64,000 nucleotides of DNA from assembly GCA_020226215.1 (NCBI GenBank), contig CM035236.1, forward strand, positions 5,027,001 through 5,091,000, written 5' to 3'. Below are positions 50,100-60,772 of this stretch, one piece after another. The translations under genes were made by a program, and so were the position numbers. How positions within the stretch are numbered: position 1 is the stretch's first letter; every line of letters begins with the position of its first letter. The notes under the pieces are model-generated. The model made no database searches and was not told the origin of the DNA. It worked only from the letters and a program-made list of their open reading frames with translations. This stretch comes from Sindora glabra. Lineage: Eukaryota; Streptophyta; Magnoliopsida; Fabales; Fabaceae.

Positions 50100-51828
50100 C
50101 TAAATAAAACCAGAGTTTTTTTTTCTTTAATTAAATTGAATCAAAGCGTTGTTTTGTATTTCCTCTCTCCTTCGCCCAATTATCCGTATCTGAACTCTCT
50201 ACGTTGCTTTCTGCAGTTCTATAACCACGGACTCCGGCTCAGCCTCCGCCATTGCCGTTCATTAACTTTTGTCTATTCGCAACCCCAGTGTCGGGAGCTG
50301 TTTTTTTCCTCGGAATTTGAAGCCATCGGGCACTTGAATATAACGTTTTCAGGTGGCCCCTTCTGATTTCTTTCAGATTCTCATAGTAATTTATTGTACC
50401 TTCTCCTCCGCATCTTCATAGTGCCGTGGCCCCCATTCTCGATTTTAGTTTCTTGGAAGCTCCGATTGCTTGGCCGTCCAGAAAACCTGGTATGTTTTGT
50501 TTACATTACTCTGAAATAATCTGTCATGGAGGTCTCTAAAGCATACTGCTTTTGCTTTCTATCATGTTTGGGAGTATAGGGAAGTTAGTCAACCGGAATT
50601 AAGATTTCAGTCAACCGAAACTTGATATGAATTTTACGAAGTCTTTATTATCTCATCTCCCTTGGCTGAATTCCTACTCTTCCATCGCTTCGCCCTCGAT
50701 CTGATCTCTCTCGTTCCCAAATCTCAACTGGCATTACTTGCCTCTTTCGTTCCCTGATCTCAACTCGCATTAGCCCTTTCACTTCACATGTGGGTAGTCG
50801 GAAGGAGAGCCATTGCACAGGTCTTCTCTATTCCTCTGTGTCTCCGTCTCAATCTTTTTCTACAACCTAAGTATAACTGGATTCAAGTGATGGTTTATTT
50901 TTTGAAAATACTAGTTTTTGGCTTCTATTGGGCACGATTTGACATTTTTTTTAATTGAAAATTTTGTAGCAATGATTGTACGGGAAGATGATGCTGTCCC
51001 CCCCCCCCCCCCCTTCAAATTCTTGCTATTTTAAATTATTTTCAACTTCGATTTGAAATCGATATTAGGCTTTAGATTTTATTGGGCATCAACCTACTTC
51101 ATTTGAAGTGGTTATTAGATTTTAGATTTCATTGGGTAATGGAGGACCTATTGACTTTATATTTGGAGATGTTTATGCTTAGTTGCCCAGATGCTACCTG
51201 ATTAAAAGAGAAAGGTAAAGCCACTTAATTTGATATACACGAACTTAATACATACGTATAGTTTATAACAATATGTGAGTTTAGATTAGTTTATGTTAGA
51301 TTACTGTCTGATATTGTTGGGGAAATGAATACTACTAGCTTTGTGATTGCTGCCTCAACATGATTGGACAAAATTTTTCTCTCATATTGAGATTTTGTTC
51401 TTGCACACTATCTAGTATGGTTCTCTAATTCTTTCGGAGTCCTTGCTGTTGCACAGAACCATGACTATTTAGGATCAATCAACTTTTCATGCAACTGTCT
51501 GAGGTTTCTTGCCATATGCATGTCTTAATGAAAGGAATAGATTAGTAGTAGTGCTTTTCAGGTTCCCTTAATGCCTACTGCTTTTATTTTTTTAAATAAC
51601 TGAAATAATCTGTCGTGGAGGTCCCCTAATGCATACTGTTTTGGCTTTGATTTTGTTTGACCTTCTTCAATTTATTATTTAGTGTCTATGGAAAGTCTTT
51701 GCTGGCTTTTCTGTCTTCAAAGCAGGATAGGATATTATATGGAAATGATCTTTTGAAAGTTTGTTTGCTTATAGATTGATTGATTGTTTTAGGTTGTGTG
51801 CATTGTTACATATGATTCTGCTTTGGGA
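50100..51828 (+). other. 5'UTR exons and leader intron of the SUVH gene
   Basis: From about 50.1 kb the composition becomes mixed, with CTCTCTCC-type leader sequence. A GT donor at 50490 (AACCTG|GTATGT) and an acceptor at 51791-51792 (GATTGTTTTAG|GTTG) define a likely 1.3-kb leader intron, leaving a short 5'UTR before the ATG at 51829. Within the intron, a ~50-bp stretch beginning CTGAAATAATCTGTC at 50511 is repeated at 51600. Confidence 0.55.
50998..51013 (+). repeat. C homopolymer, 16 bp
   Basis: Sixteen consecutive C within the SUVH leader intron. Long C runs are rare in this AT-rich window and prone to length error. Confidence 0.9.
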
Positions 51829-54800
51829 ATGGGGGTTGTGACGAATATGCTGCCTTCTGAATCATTAAGAATTGTTGCATCACTCAATAATAGAATTTCT
51901 GAGGGTTGCAGATGGAAAACGGGAATTGCATGTTTGTTACTCAGCACATGTACAAGAAATGCAAAGTTTCTGCTGTTCGTGATTTTCCACCAGGATGTGG
52001 ACGCTTTGCACCAAGAATTGATTCAACGCCGAGTGTAGATGCTCCCAGTATTGATCCTGCCAATCTTTCAGATGTTGCAGGCAAGAGTGGTGAGGAATTG
52101 CAGGATAAATCTGCCAGAACATTTGAAGCTGAGGCTCGAGAATCTGAGTTCACCAAGATGATGGGAAAAACAAATGACTCAAGTTTTGAGAAGGAAAATC
52201 CAGTGGTCTTGTCTAATCATGTGGATGGGCCTCCTTTGAACAAAGATGAACCTGGAAAAGTGCTGTTGACGGAGTCAGGAGCCTTGGAGGACAATGGTCC
52301 GACAAATACTGCAGAAGCTGTAAATGTGGCTGGGCCTGTTTTGAACAATGATGAGCCTGAAAAAGTGCTGATGATGGAGTCAACAGCCTTGGAGGACAAT
52401 GAGCTGACATATACTGCAGAAGCTGTAAATGTGGATGGACTTACTTTGAACAACAATGAGCCTGAAAAAGTGTTGTTGACAGAGTCAAAAGTCTTGGAGG
52501 ACAATTGGCTGACAAATACTGCAGAAGCTGTAATACATGGTTTGTCTGATATGTCAAAGGATTTGCATAAACTGGGGTCTTCTTTAGAGGGTAAGATGGT
52601 TTTGTCTAGTGGTCCAAAAGTTTTGTCCCAAGATGCTAATATAGTTTGCCCCAGTGATTGTTTGGAGAAGGCTGTAACCAGAAGGTATCCACCTCGGAGA
52701 AGAGTTTCGGCCATCAGAGACTTCCCCCCTTTATGTGGACGAAATGCTCATGCCTTGGCAAGGATGAGTGTCTCAAGGGGATCTCTTTTGTGGAGAATGG
52801 GAGTATTGATCAACATAACTTGTCTGTAGATGATAAAATGTTGAAAATGATGGCAGAAGCTGATGTGAAAGGAGTAGAAAATAATGTTCATGCTGGAGAT
52901 GCCTGCAGGGACAAGGCAGTGGATTTGGTTGGTGCTGATTTGAAAGGAAATGCTACAGAGGAAGAGGAAGCAGGATGATTTTAGATCATCTCCGGAAACA
53001 AAAAAGCATAAGTGCATTACACTTCCTGATGATCATAGTCACCATCGGGTTGAGACAAGTTCAAAAGCTACAGTTAAAAAAGATAACCATGATGTTGTAC
53101 CGTGTGAGGGATTGTCAGGGAAGGAGATAGTAGTCTACCAAGGAGTCCAAAGTTTGTGTAGGGAGCCTTCAGAAGTATATGATTGTCAGAATGACCTGAA
53201 AAGAAATTTTGGTGCAATGGATATTGCATCAGACAGGGTGGTTGTGCTTGGCTTGATGTCTGAATCAGAATGCCCTTGGAGGTCTAGTAAAAGTTTCTCC
53301 AAAACCAAACATGTTTTGATTGAGGGTGCAAAAAAAGGCAAGGGAAAGAAAGTTGATTTTTTTGCACGGCTTGAAAAGTCTAAAGCTGCTGTCAAGACTA
53401 AAAACTCACTAAATCATTCTGGGCAGAAGTCTTTAAAAAAGAAAAAAGGGAAGTGCTACATCTGAAGAAAATGGTCAACTAGTAATTTGGGAAAAGAACC
53501 ACCCTCAAAACTCTGATGAAAACATTGAAGCATTTCAGATGGTCCCAGTATCAAGTGAGTTATCAAATGAGTTCAATGTTAATGTCCCTCCTATTGGGTG
53601 TGGTAACAGCCAAGATAATGAGTCAAATGTGACTCGTAACAAAGTGAGAGAGATACGCCGCCTGTTTCAAGCTGTTTGTAGAAAGCTTTTGCAAGAAGAA
53701 GAAGCGAAGTCAAAAGATGGAACTCCCCGCAAAAGGGTTGATTTACAAGCAGCAAAGATTCTGAAGAAAAAAGATAAATATATTAATACGGGCAAGCAGA
53801 TCTTGGGAGCTGTCCCTGGAGTTGAAGTTGGTGATGAATTTCAGTATAGGGTGGAGCTCATAATAATTGGTCTTCATCGTCAGATCCAGGGTGGCATTGA
53901 TTATGTAAAGCACAATGGAAAGATTTTGGCAACTAGTATTGTTTCATCGGGGGGCTATGCCGATGATTTGGGCAATTCAGATGTCATGATTTACACAGGG
54001 CAAGGTGGAAATGTTTTGCATACCGATAAAGCACCTGAAGATCAGAAGCTTGAGCGTGGCAATCTTGCTTTGAAGAACAGCAGCGAGGTAAAGAATCCTG
54101 TTAGGGTGATACGTGGCTCTGAGGGAAACCAGGGGATGGATGGAAAGGGTAGGACGTATGTTTACGATGGTCTGTATGTAGTTGAAAAATATTGGCAGGA
54201 TATGGGGCCTCATGGTAAGCTGGTTTTTCAAGTTTCAGCTGCACAGAATGCCAGGTCAACCAGAGCTTGCTTGGAAAGAAGTGAAGAAATCAAAAAAATT
54301 CAAAACAAGGGAGGGTCTATGTGTTGAGGACATTTCTGGTGGCAAAGAGCGAATTCCAGTATGTGCTGTGAATACCATAGATGATGAAAAACCCCCACCA
54401 TTTACATACTCTACTACCATGATATATCCTGAGTGGTGCAATCCCATCCCTCCAGAGGGATGCAATTGTACCAACGGATGCTCTGATTCAGAAAAATGTT
54501 CTTGTGCTGTCAAGAATGGGGGAGAGATCCCATTCAATTATAATGGAGCTATTGTAGAAGCAAAGCCTCTAGTCTATGAGTGCGGTCCTTCTTGTAAGTG
54601 TCCTCCAACTTGCCATAACAGAGTCAGCCAACATGGCATCAGACTTCACCTTGAAATATTTAAAACCAAGACAAGGGGATGGGGAGTGAGATCCTTAAAT
54701 TCCATTCCTTCAGGGAGTTTTATCTGTGAATATATAGGAGAGCTGCTTGAAGAGATGGAGGCTGAACAACGAACTGGCAATGATGAGTATCTGTTTGACA

Positions 54801-55168
54801 TTGGGAATAACAGTAGCAATAGTGCTCTTTGGAATGGACTTTCAACCCTTATGCCTGAAGCGCAGGCAAGTTCTAGTGAATTTGTGGGTGATAGTGGCTT
54901 CACCATTGATGCTTTCCAATATGGTAACGTAGGGAGATTCATCAACCACAGTTGCTCCCCAAATCTTTATGCTCAAAATGTACTCTATGATCATGATGAC
55001 AGGAGGATTCCTCATATAATGCTCTTTGCTGCTGAGAACATTCCTCCCTTGCAAGAGCTGACTTACGATTACAATTATATGATAGGTCAAGTTCATGATT
55101 CAGATGGCAATGTAAAGAGGAAGGATTGCTTTTGTGGTTCCGAGGAGTGTACTGGTAGGATGTATTGA
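51829..55168 (+). CDS. SUVH5/6-like histone H3K9 methyltransferase, frame interrupted five times
   Basis: Writes H3K9 methylation at DNA-methylated loci: the SRA domain reads methylcytosine, the SET domain transfers methyl groups from S-adenosylmethionine; nuclear. From MGVVTNMLPSESLRIV, two VSA(V/I)RDFPP(G/L)CGR boxes (near 51.97 and 52.71 kb) flank three 35-residue repeats; then a basic linker, SRA (~53.81-54.27 kb, GAVPGVEVGDEF and SGGYADD), Cys-rich pre-SET (~54.43-54.63, GCNCTNGC ... CSCAVKNGG), SET (~54.64-55.08, RGWGV, CEYIGE, RFINHSCSPN, LTYDYNY) and post-SET CFCGSEECTGRMY. Like most SUVH genes the coding part appears intronless. The frame changes near 51905, 52748, 52965, 53445 and 54226, each time resuming conserved text: apparent one-base losses at the first two, gains at the other three. 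Catalytic residues are intact. Span 3340 bp, about 1112 codons if uninterrupted. Either a recently broken copy or uncorrected indels; SUVH4 is less likely given the N-terminal RDFPP boxes. Confidence 0.9.
52221..52535 (+). repeat. Three in-frame 105-bp tandem repeats in the SUVH N-terminal region
   Basis: Units at 52221, 52326 and 52431 each encode 35 residues of pattern V(D/A)G-x-x-LN(K/N)-x-EP(G/E)KVL, then ES-x-x-LEDN and TAEAV. All keep the same frame, acidic character and length. They lie between the two RDFPP boxes, before the SRA domain. Confidence 0.95.
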
Positions 55169-55960
55169 GGCCTTTCAAGAATAATTTATGGACAAGAGGT
55201 GATGTTCTTGTTTTCTCATTTATATTTGCTTATGAATCATAATGGCCAATTTCTTCCCTTTGCCTGAATGTCTATATATTTTTTAGCAAACATGCAAGAG
55301 ATACTTATTAGTGATGTCTTTGTATGCCTTTAGTCAATCCTATCCTTTATTGTTGACAACTCTGACGCAGCAGGTGTCTTGTAATCTCAAATTGCGTTTT
55401 TTACAGACTTGGGCGTTGGTTAGAAGTATAGATGCACAGGCAACTCCTTTCGAAGTTGGAGATTCCAAGGGTGCAATAGGTAATGCCTTATTTTGGAAGT
55501 GCGCCCCTCTAAATGTGCCACGGTTAGGATATGATCTTGCTTATATAGGTCGTCAATTCCTTTTAAAATGCATGTTACATCCCAATTGCAGGTATACTAG
55601 GCAGTGTCAGGGTTTCCGGTTCGGCGAGACTATACAGAATATACGCTTTGGAGTTCATCTTCAGTTCTGCTTTTCATGTGGTTCCGAGCAGGACGCAAAG
55701 GATTATATACATGGTCAAAATTGGACATCCACTTGGATTATGCACTTCGACATTTCTATGGTTGTGCCTTTATGTAAATGAAACTCTGTACCAAAAAAGG
55801 AATGAATGAAACTGTTGTTACCAGACTGTCTGGTACTGTATTGCTGACAACATCAGGTCTTAAGCCTCCGAATCCGAGTCCGAGTATGAAAAAACAGTGC
55901 ATCCAGCATTCTGTAAATTTTTTCTTAAATTGACACTGGATATACAATGATCGATAGCAT
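55169..55960 (+). other. Probable spliced 3'UTR of the SUVH gene
   Basis: After the TGA, composition stays gene-like. Acceptor-like TTTTTTACAG near 55405, donor-like AATAG|GTAATG near 55478 and acceptor-like CAATTGCAG near 55592 suggest introns in the 3'UTR. An open frame of 156 codons (55311-55781) crosses these sites and has no recognisable domain, so I do not call it a gene. Confidence 0.4.
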
Positions 55961-56426
55961 TGTCAGTGGGAAGCGGTTTTTATTGTGAAAGTTCAATCAT
56001 TCATGGACTAACAACTAACTTTTCTTGGTCCTATTTGAAGGGCTACGAAGTAACTGTTGGAAGTTCAGTACTGTGGCATATGCGCCCTTCTCATTTTTTT
56101 TATTTTTTTTTAATGCATTAATGCCTCCTTACCTACTAAACGATTGACTCAATAATATCAATGCCCTATCACGTGGCAGCCAGTGGGAAGAAAAGCAAGG
56201 GCACTTTATTGATATATTAAATCCGAAATGGATAAGTACAATATCCCTATAATTTTAATCCAGAAGACAAAGTGCACTAACACTGACACTAGCACGTTCC
56301 CGGCACACAGCCGGAAGCCACCACATAACACGACAATATTAATAGAGTTGCACTACAGCAAGTAACTAATTCAAACTAATTAACAATCGCTGTCTGTATA
56401 TTCTCTTAATCTAAATTGGGCGGCTT
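55961..56426. other. Intergenic space between convergent SUVH and EXLB1 genes
   Basis: No coding sequence. It must hold the 3' ends of both convergent transcripts. A T-rich tract at 56090-56112 and AATAAT-type words near 56150 could act in 3'-end formation for the plus-strand gene. Confidence 0.4.
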
Positions 56427-57940
56427 TTAATCAAGTTGAACCTTTGAGTCATAAGCAGCACCAGGCTTCCAATCACTTGGGATGGGGATTTCCGGCCTCC
56501 ACCCAATATAATCCTCCATAGCCACTCACTTGGAACCTCAGCTTTATTTCAGTGGTTGGTGGGTTTGGGGTGTCAAATACTGTTCCAAAGGCTCTCCGCA
56601 TTGGCCTCCATTCTTGGCAATCCGCCTGCACAATCATCATTTTCAGATCCGTTAGTTAAAATATGCACAAATTAATGCAAATTCTCAAAATATGTTTGTG
56701 TAAATGCTTATTAGAATTCAGCAAACACATGTTACACCTGCCAGTACTGAACCGCAGTGATGTCGTGTTGACCAGCTACGTAGAGAATGACTACGGCTAA
56801 GTAGTCAGGGTATTTGCTGTGCTCATGAACCTTGAACAAAATGTTGTAGCCACTAGCGTATCTGCAGGGTACCCTTCTGAATTCGACATCGACGACGCCG
56901 TATTTGAAGAGCTCTTTGGATGCCTCTGGGTTGCATCCCAATCTTGAGTAGGCACGTGGACTCATTACGAAGTCTGTTCTATCTCCTTCTCCGTAGTCTG
57001 TTGCCACTACGTATGCTCCATACTCATCGCAGTACTGTTGTATTTTGCACCTCACCTGAAATATCATTGTTCATTTCATACATATTGAAAAGCAAACCGG
57101 GGATAAACTTATGACTAATGGTTTTTGCGGGTTACCTGGTAGCATGCACCACAGCCAGATCCATTCATCCATAGTCTTGAAACGCCTGCTACACTCCCAT
57201 CGTTCACTGTCCTCCCATATTCTCCAAATCCACAAGCTCCCCCTGCAAATATATACATACAATTATATACACATAGAAGCCACTGGGTGGTGATCTAGCG
57301 ATAGTGATGATGAAGAGTTTGGATAATATGTTGGAAGTCTCAAGTTTGTACCTTCTCGTCCCTAATGTACTAAAAAAGTTATATACAGATAGATACATAA
57401 TATGAGAGCTCAAATGCTGTGATGATCTTAAAAAGACCATGATTATTTGTACTACACTTTCACATGCACGCTTACTGAATCCCACCATTAAGAATTGGAT
57501 GTATATGAGTACTGTACTAATAGCATTTACGCATGTATCTGGTTGAAAGATAGTTAAGAGTGAAGAAATTGTACAATGTTCACAACTACTTCACAATGAG
57601 AACCTCAGTGTAATCAGACTATCATGCTGACTTAAACAGAGTAGATTTCAATATATTGAAGAAGTCATGCAGGATGCATGTCTCAAAATGGTGAATATGT
57701 TGAGGGGTTTTGAATGCAAGCTAGTACGTATGTGAGGCTTAGCTTGGTATTAAGCTAACAATTGGGGTTGAACAAATGGGCATGAAAAGGGCTACAAGAG
57801 GCTCACGTACTTGGATTGCCATAGCAATCAGGGCTACCATAATAGGTTGCTCTGGAAGAAGTAAAGTCCTGAGAGAAACCTATTGCAGGTAACAGCAGCA
57901 TGACACAGACAAGGCCAACAACTTTAGAATGAACTTCCAT
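56427..57940 (-). CDS. EXLB1: Expansin-like B1, 4 exons, C-terminal frame break
   Basis: Secreted cell-wall protein of the expansin-like B family; EXL proteins resemble expansins, but wall-loosening activity is not established. Exons (minus): 57940-57811, 57242-57136, 57055-56738, 56625-56427. The signal peptide ends about AIGFSQ; the first domain (double-psi beta-barrel) has ATYYGSPDCYGNP, ACGFGEYGRTVNDGSVAG and GSGCGACYQ; then CDEYGAYVVATDYGEGDRTD and ELFKYGVVDVEFRRVPC; the C-terminal CBM63 domain has YLAVVILYVAGQHDITAVQ and DCQEWRPMRRAFGTVFDTP. Splice junctions keep phase (130+107+318 bp = 185 codons). In exon 4 an apparently extra base in a four-base run at 56484-56487 shifts the frame, giving a stop at 56473 (235 residues) instead of the family-like ending SDWKPGAAYDSKVQ and stop at 56427 (about 250 residues, the usual length). 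Assembly indel or recent mutation. Confidence 0.9.
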
Positions 57941-58075
57941 CTTTAGATAATTCAGACACTAATTAAGAGGAAACCAGCAAAAAGCAAAGCTAGTAATTCA
58001 ATTGAAAAGCCAAGTTTTTTTATGAACCAAAAAGAGGACTTATTGTGGGATAGAGGAAGCCAAGTGTGGAGTGAT

Positions 58076-58084
58076 ATTTATAGT
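58076..58084 (-). promoter_or_regulatory. Probable TATA box of EXLB1
   Basis: The minus strand reads CTATAAATATCAC, a good plant TATA box, about 135 bp before the EXLB1 start codon, giving a leader of roughly 100 bp if initiation is ~30 bp downstream. Confidence 0.6.
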
Positions 58085-58189
58085 AGAAAAGAAGCCATAT
58101 GGGAAGGTACTGAGGACCGCGGCGGCCAACTTTTTCCTTCCACTTGATTGTAGGGAATGCAAAAGCCAAAGGATTGGAATAATGATGTG

Positions 58190-60164
58190 TAAATGTAGAC
58201 CCTAGCAATAACCTCTTAGGGCCATCATACAGTACTCCGAACCCATTTATTAATATTATTACAACAATTGCAAAATGCCTAACTTTTGTCTCGCAACATT
58301 TTCATGGGATGATCCATGTACCTGTTAAGTTCAGAATCTTCCTAGATATTTTAGAAATCATAGAAAATAAAATATTGATTTCAACTGAAGGTATTGCTGA
58401 CATATTTTTAAATGCAGATTAAATTAGCATAGAAGACCTTTTGCAATCAATCAAGAAATTCGGGTCCATTTGATTTTTTAGAAGATATTTTCCATAAAAA
58501 ATTCACATATGTTCCTATATGGATGAAAGGGTGGCATACTATCTCTATACTTTATATTTCTAATAAAAATGATACTTAGAGTTATAGTAATGGAAGAAAA
58601 AAAACTTCCTCTTTGAAAAAGTTGAAAAAGAGAAAATTATCTTTCACAAAAATTCTTACATTTATCATGAAACATACAGAGCATTTTTTATCATCTTAAT
58701 GGTATATAGCTATATTTTTACCGAAAATGTTTTTCAGCAAAACATTACAGAGCCTTCGGGTCATCAGGCAGGCACATTGTAAATTGCTTCCCGGTACCCC
58801 TCTTCATGACTTCCAAGCTTGAAATCTTGGCCACTTTTGCCTCTGGTTTTCCCTTTTTTTTCCTTTGTATAATTTCTTAAAAATTTCAGCTTTCAACACT
58901 TTGAGACGTTAATTAGTTCTGCATTTTTCATAGAATTGTTTTACACAGCCTGATATGCGGTTAGAATTAAATGGAAACACAGAAGAAGATACAGTTCTTC
59001 ACAGTATGTCAAAATCTTATTGAATTCTGAAGTAATCCTTATGGAGAATTTGGTTTTTCCCATTAATGATTAGAAGGCTAAGGCGAAAAGAGGGGAAAAC
59101 ATGATAACCTTTGAACCAACCCATTAAGGATGGATGGTTTTTTTGGTGTTCTCTTTTTGCCACATGGAGTTGAATACTATTTATTGTCAAAAAGATGGTT
59201 CAAACTTCGTCAAAACCAAAGACTATGAGGTAATTACACATGGAATAATAACCCTTCTCAAGCCGTAACACTCAGCATCTTTATATATACTCAGTACCAG
59301 AAAATATATACATGTGTCTTTGATGATAATTTAAGTTGGACATAATTGGAGTCAACAAAACAACTATATACTCAAATAGATTAACACAGACCCACTCAAA
59401 ATGTGCAGTAGCCATGTTTGGTTGTAACGCACCCAGTGGGGCTGTCTGTCAAAAGAGACGGGTCTTTCTTTTGGATTCACACACTTAAAAATTGGATTAA
59501 GATTCAAGACTAAAAGAGCACCCACTGCTTTCATTTGTTTGGAAGAATGAATACTGCAAATTGAATTTTTAGCTCAAATTAAACCACCTCAAATTTTATT
59601 ATTAAAGTTTAAGAATGGTAATTAAGATACAAGAGTAGGGAGAGAATCAGAGATATTTCGGGTCATATGTCGTCGGCATACTTGGATACTGAAGGGAAGG
59701 GGAAGTGGAAGTAATCCATTTGGAAAGGTGGCATCCAATTGGCGTTGAGGAATGAATATGTTGGACTGGAGTAGGTGCTTCTTAATCCAAGCCGCCCACT
59801 TGGTGGCTTCTCAGTGGAGAGAGAGAGAGAGAGAGAGGTAAAACTAAACTAACTGACATTTTTTTATGCAAACGTGACCAGGATATTGCAAGTTTTTCCT
59901 CATTGGCGATGTTGTTGCCCCTCCCTCTTGCTGTCAAGTTCGCTATAAGAAAACGAAGTGGCAAAACTTAAGAATGCAAGAACTCGGCATACATATATAC
60001 ATGTATAGCACAACTCTGAATATTTTTAGTATTTGCTAAATCATGTTTATGAATTATACTAATAGATAATAGATATCAGATATTGAATTACCTAGATAGA
60101 CTGGTGCTGTAGTTCTATGGACTGTTTGATACACATGTAAGTGTTGAAGTGTCAACACGTGTTA
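58190..60164. other. Intergenic DNA between EXLB1 and the MITE pair, no gene
   Basis: 58.44-58.74 kb looks like an old MITE: inner words AATGGAAGAAAAAAAACTTC and a tail TACCGAAAATGTTTTTCAGC recall the block at 11.76-12.0 kb. The rest has mixed composition without an ORF of recognised type; 59.65-59.95 kb is relatively G+C-rich. Confidence 0.45.
59817..59837. repeat. GA microsatellite
   Basis: Uninterrupted GA run of 21 bp. Confidence 0.95.
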
Positions 60165-60772
60165 GACACTAGCACAGCTTCAAACACTAATGCATTAGAT
60201 GGAGCTGTCTTCTTAGTTTTTACCAGAGACAATATGAGCAAAATTTACTTAAAGTTCCTTAAATGTTAACTGTAAAATTCTCCATTTAAATTATGATATG
60301 CATCTTAATTAATTGCTTTATTATAATTATATCATTGCTAATTATTATAATTATTGAAGTTATTAATAATTAATAAAGTAATTAGTATATTTGTCATAAT
60401 TTAAATGAAGAATCATATAATAAACACCTGAAAAACTTTACATAAGCTTTGCCCTAAATCTTAAATCTTAGAAACTAGCACAACTTCAAATACTTCACAT
60501 ATTACTTCTTAATAAAACTATTTTTTCAGTTTTTACCAGGGATAAAAATGGCAAAATTTAAGTAAAATTCTTTAAGTATTTAGCTGTAAAGTTCTCCATT
60601 CAAATTAGAATATATGTATTAATTTCTTTATTATAATTATATTATTGCTATATATTATAATTATCAAAATAAAATTATTAATAGTTTAATAGTGCAACTG
60701 AATATACTTATAATTTGAATAAAGAGCCTTATTGCATACATTTAAAGAATTTTATCTAAGTGTTGCCCTAAC
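60165..60772. mobile_element. Tandem pair of foldback MITEs (~306-bp period)
   Basis: GACACTAGCACAGCTTC at 60165 recurs as GAAACTAGCACAACTTC at 60471. Each unit ends with an inverted-repeat element: copy 1 about 60238-60455 and copy 2 about 60550-60770. Ends read GGCAAAATTTAAGTAAAATT on one side and, on the opposite strand, AGGGCAAAGCTTATGTAAAG or AGGGCAACACTTAGATAAAA. Flank plus element were duplicated together, about 75 % alike by eye. Confidence 0.75.

Noticed and set aside
51912..51914. ATG at 51912 as the SUVH start, with GGTTGCAG as an acceptor
   Set aside because: Possible, but the in-frame text upstream from 51829 looks like a SUVH start and would be wasted; kept as the alternative.
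51796..52038. Independent 80-codon protein at the start of SUVH
   Set aside because: Its middle (MGVVTNMLPSESLR from 51829) is the likely SUVH N terminus; the rest is the shifted frame after the first break.
52217..52714. 165-codon open frame on the minus strand opposite the SUVH repeats
   Set aside because: Its Ser/Ala/Val-rich repeats are the antisense image of the in-frame 105-bp units on the plus strand.
55311..55781. 156-codon open frame after the SUVH gene
   Set aside because: It crosses splice-like sites, has no domain or repeat and lies in the expected 3'UTR; more likely chance coding in UTR exons.
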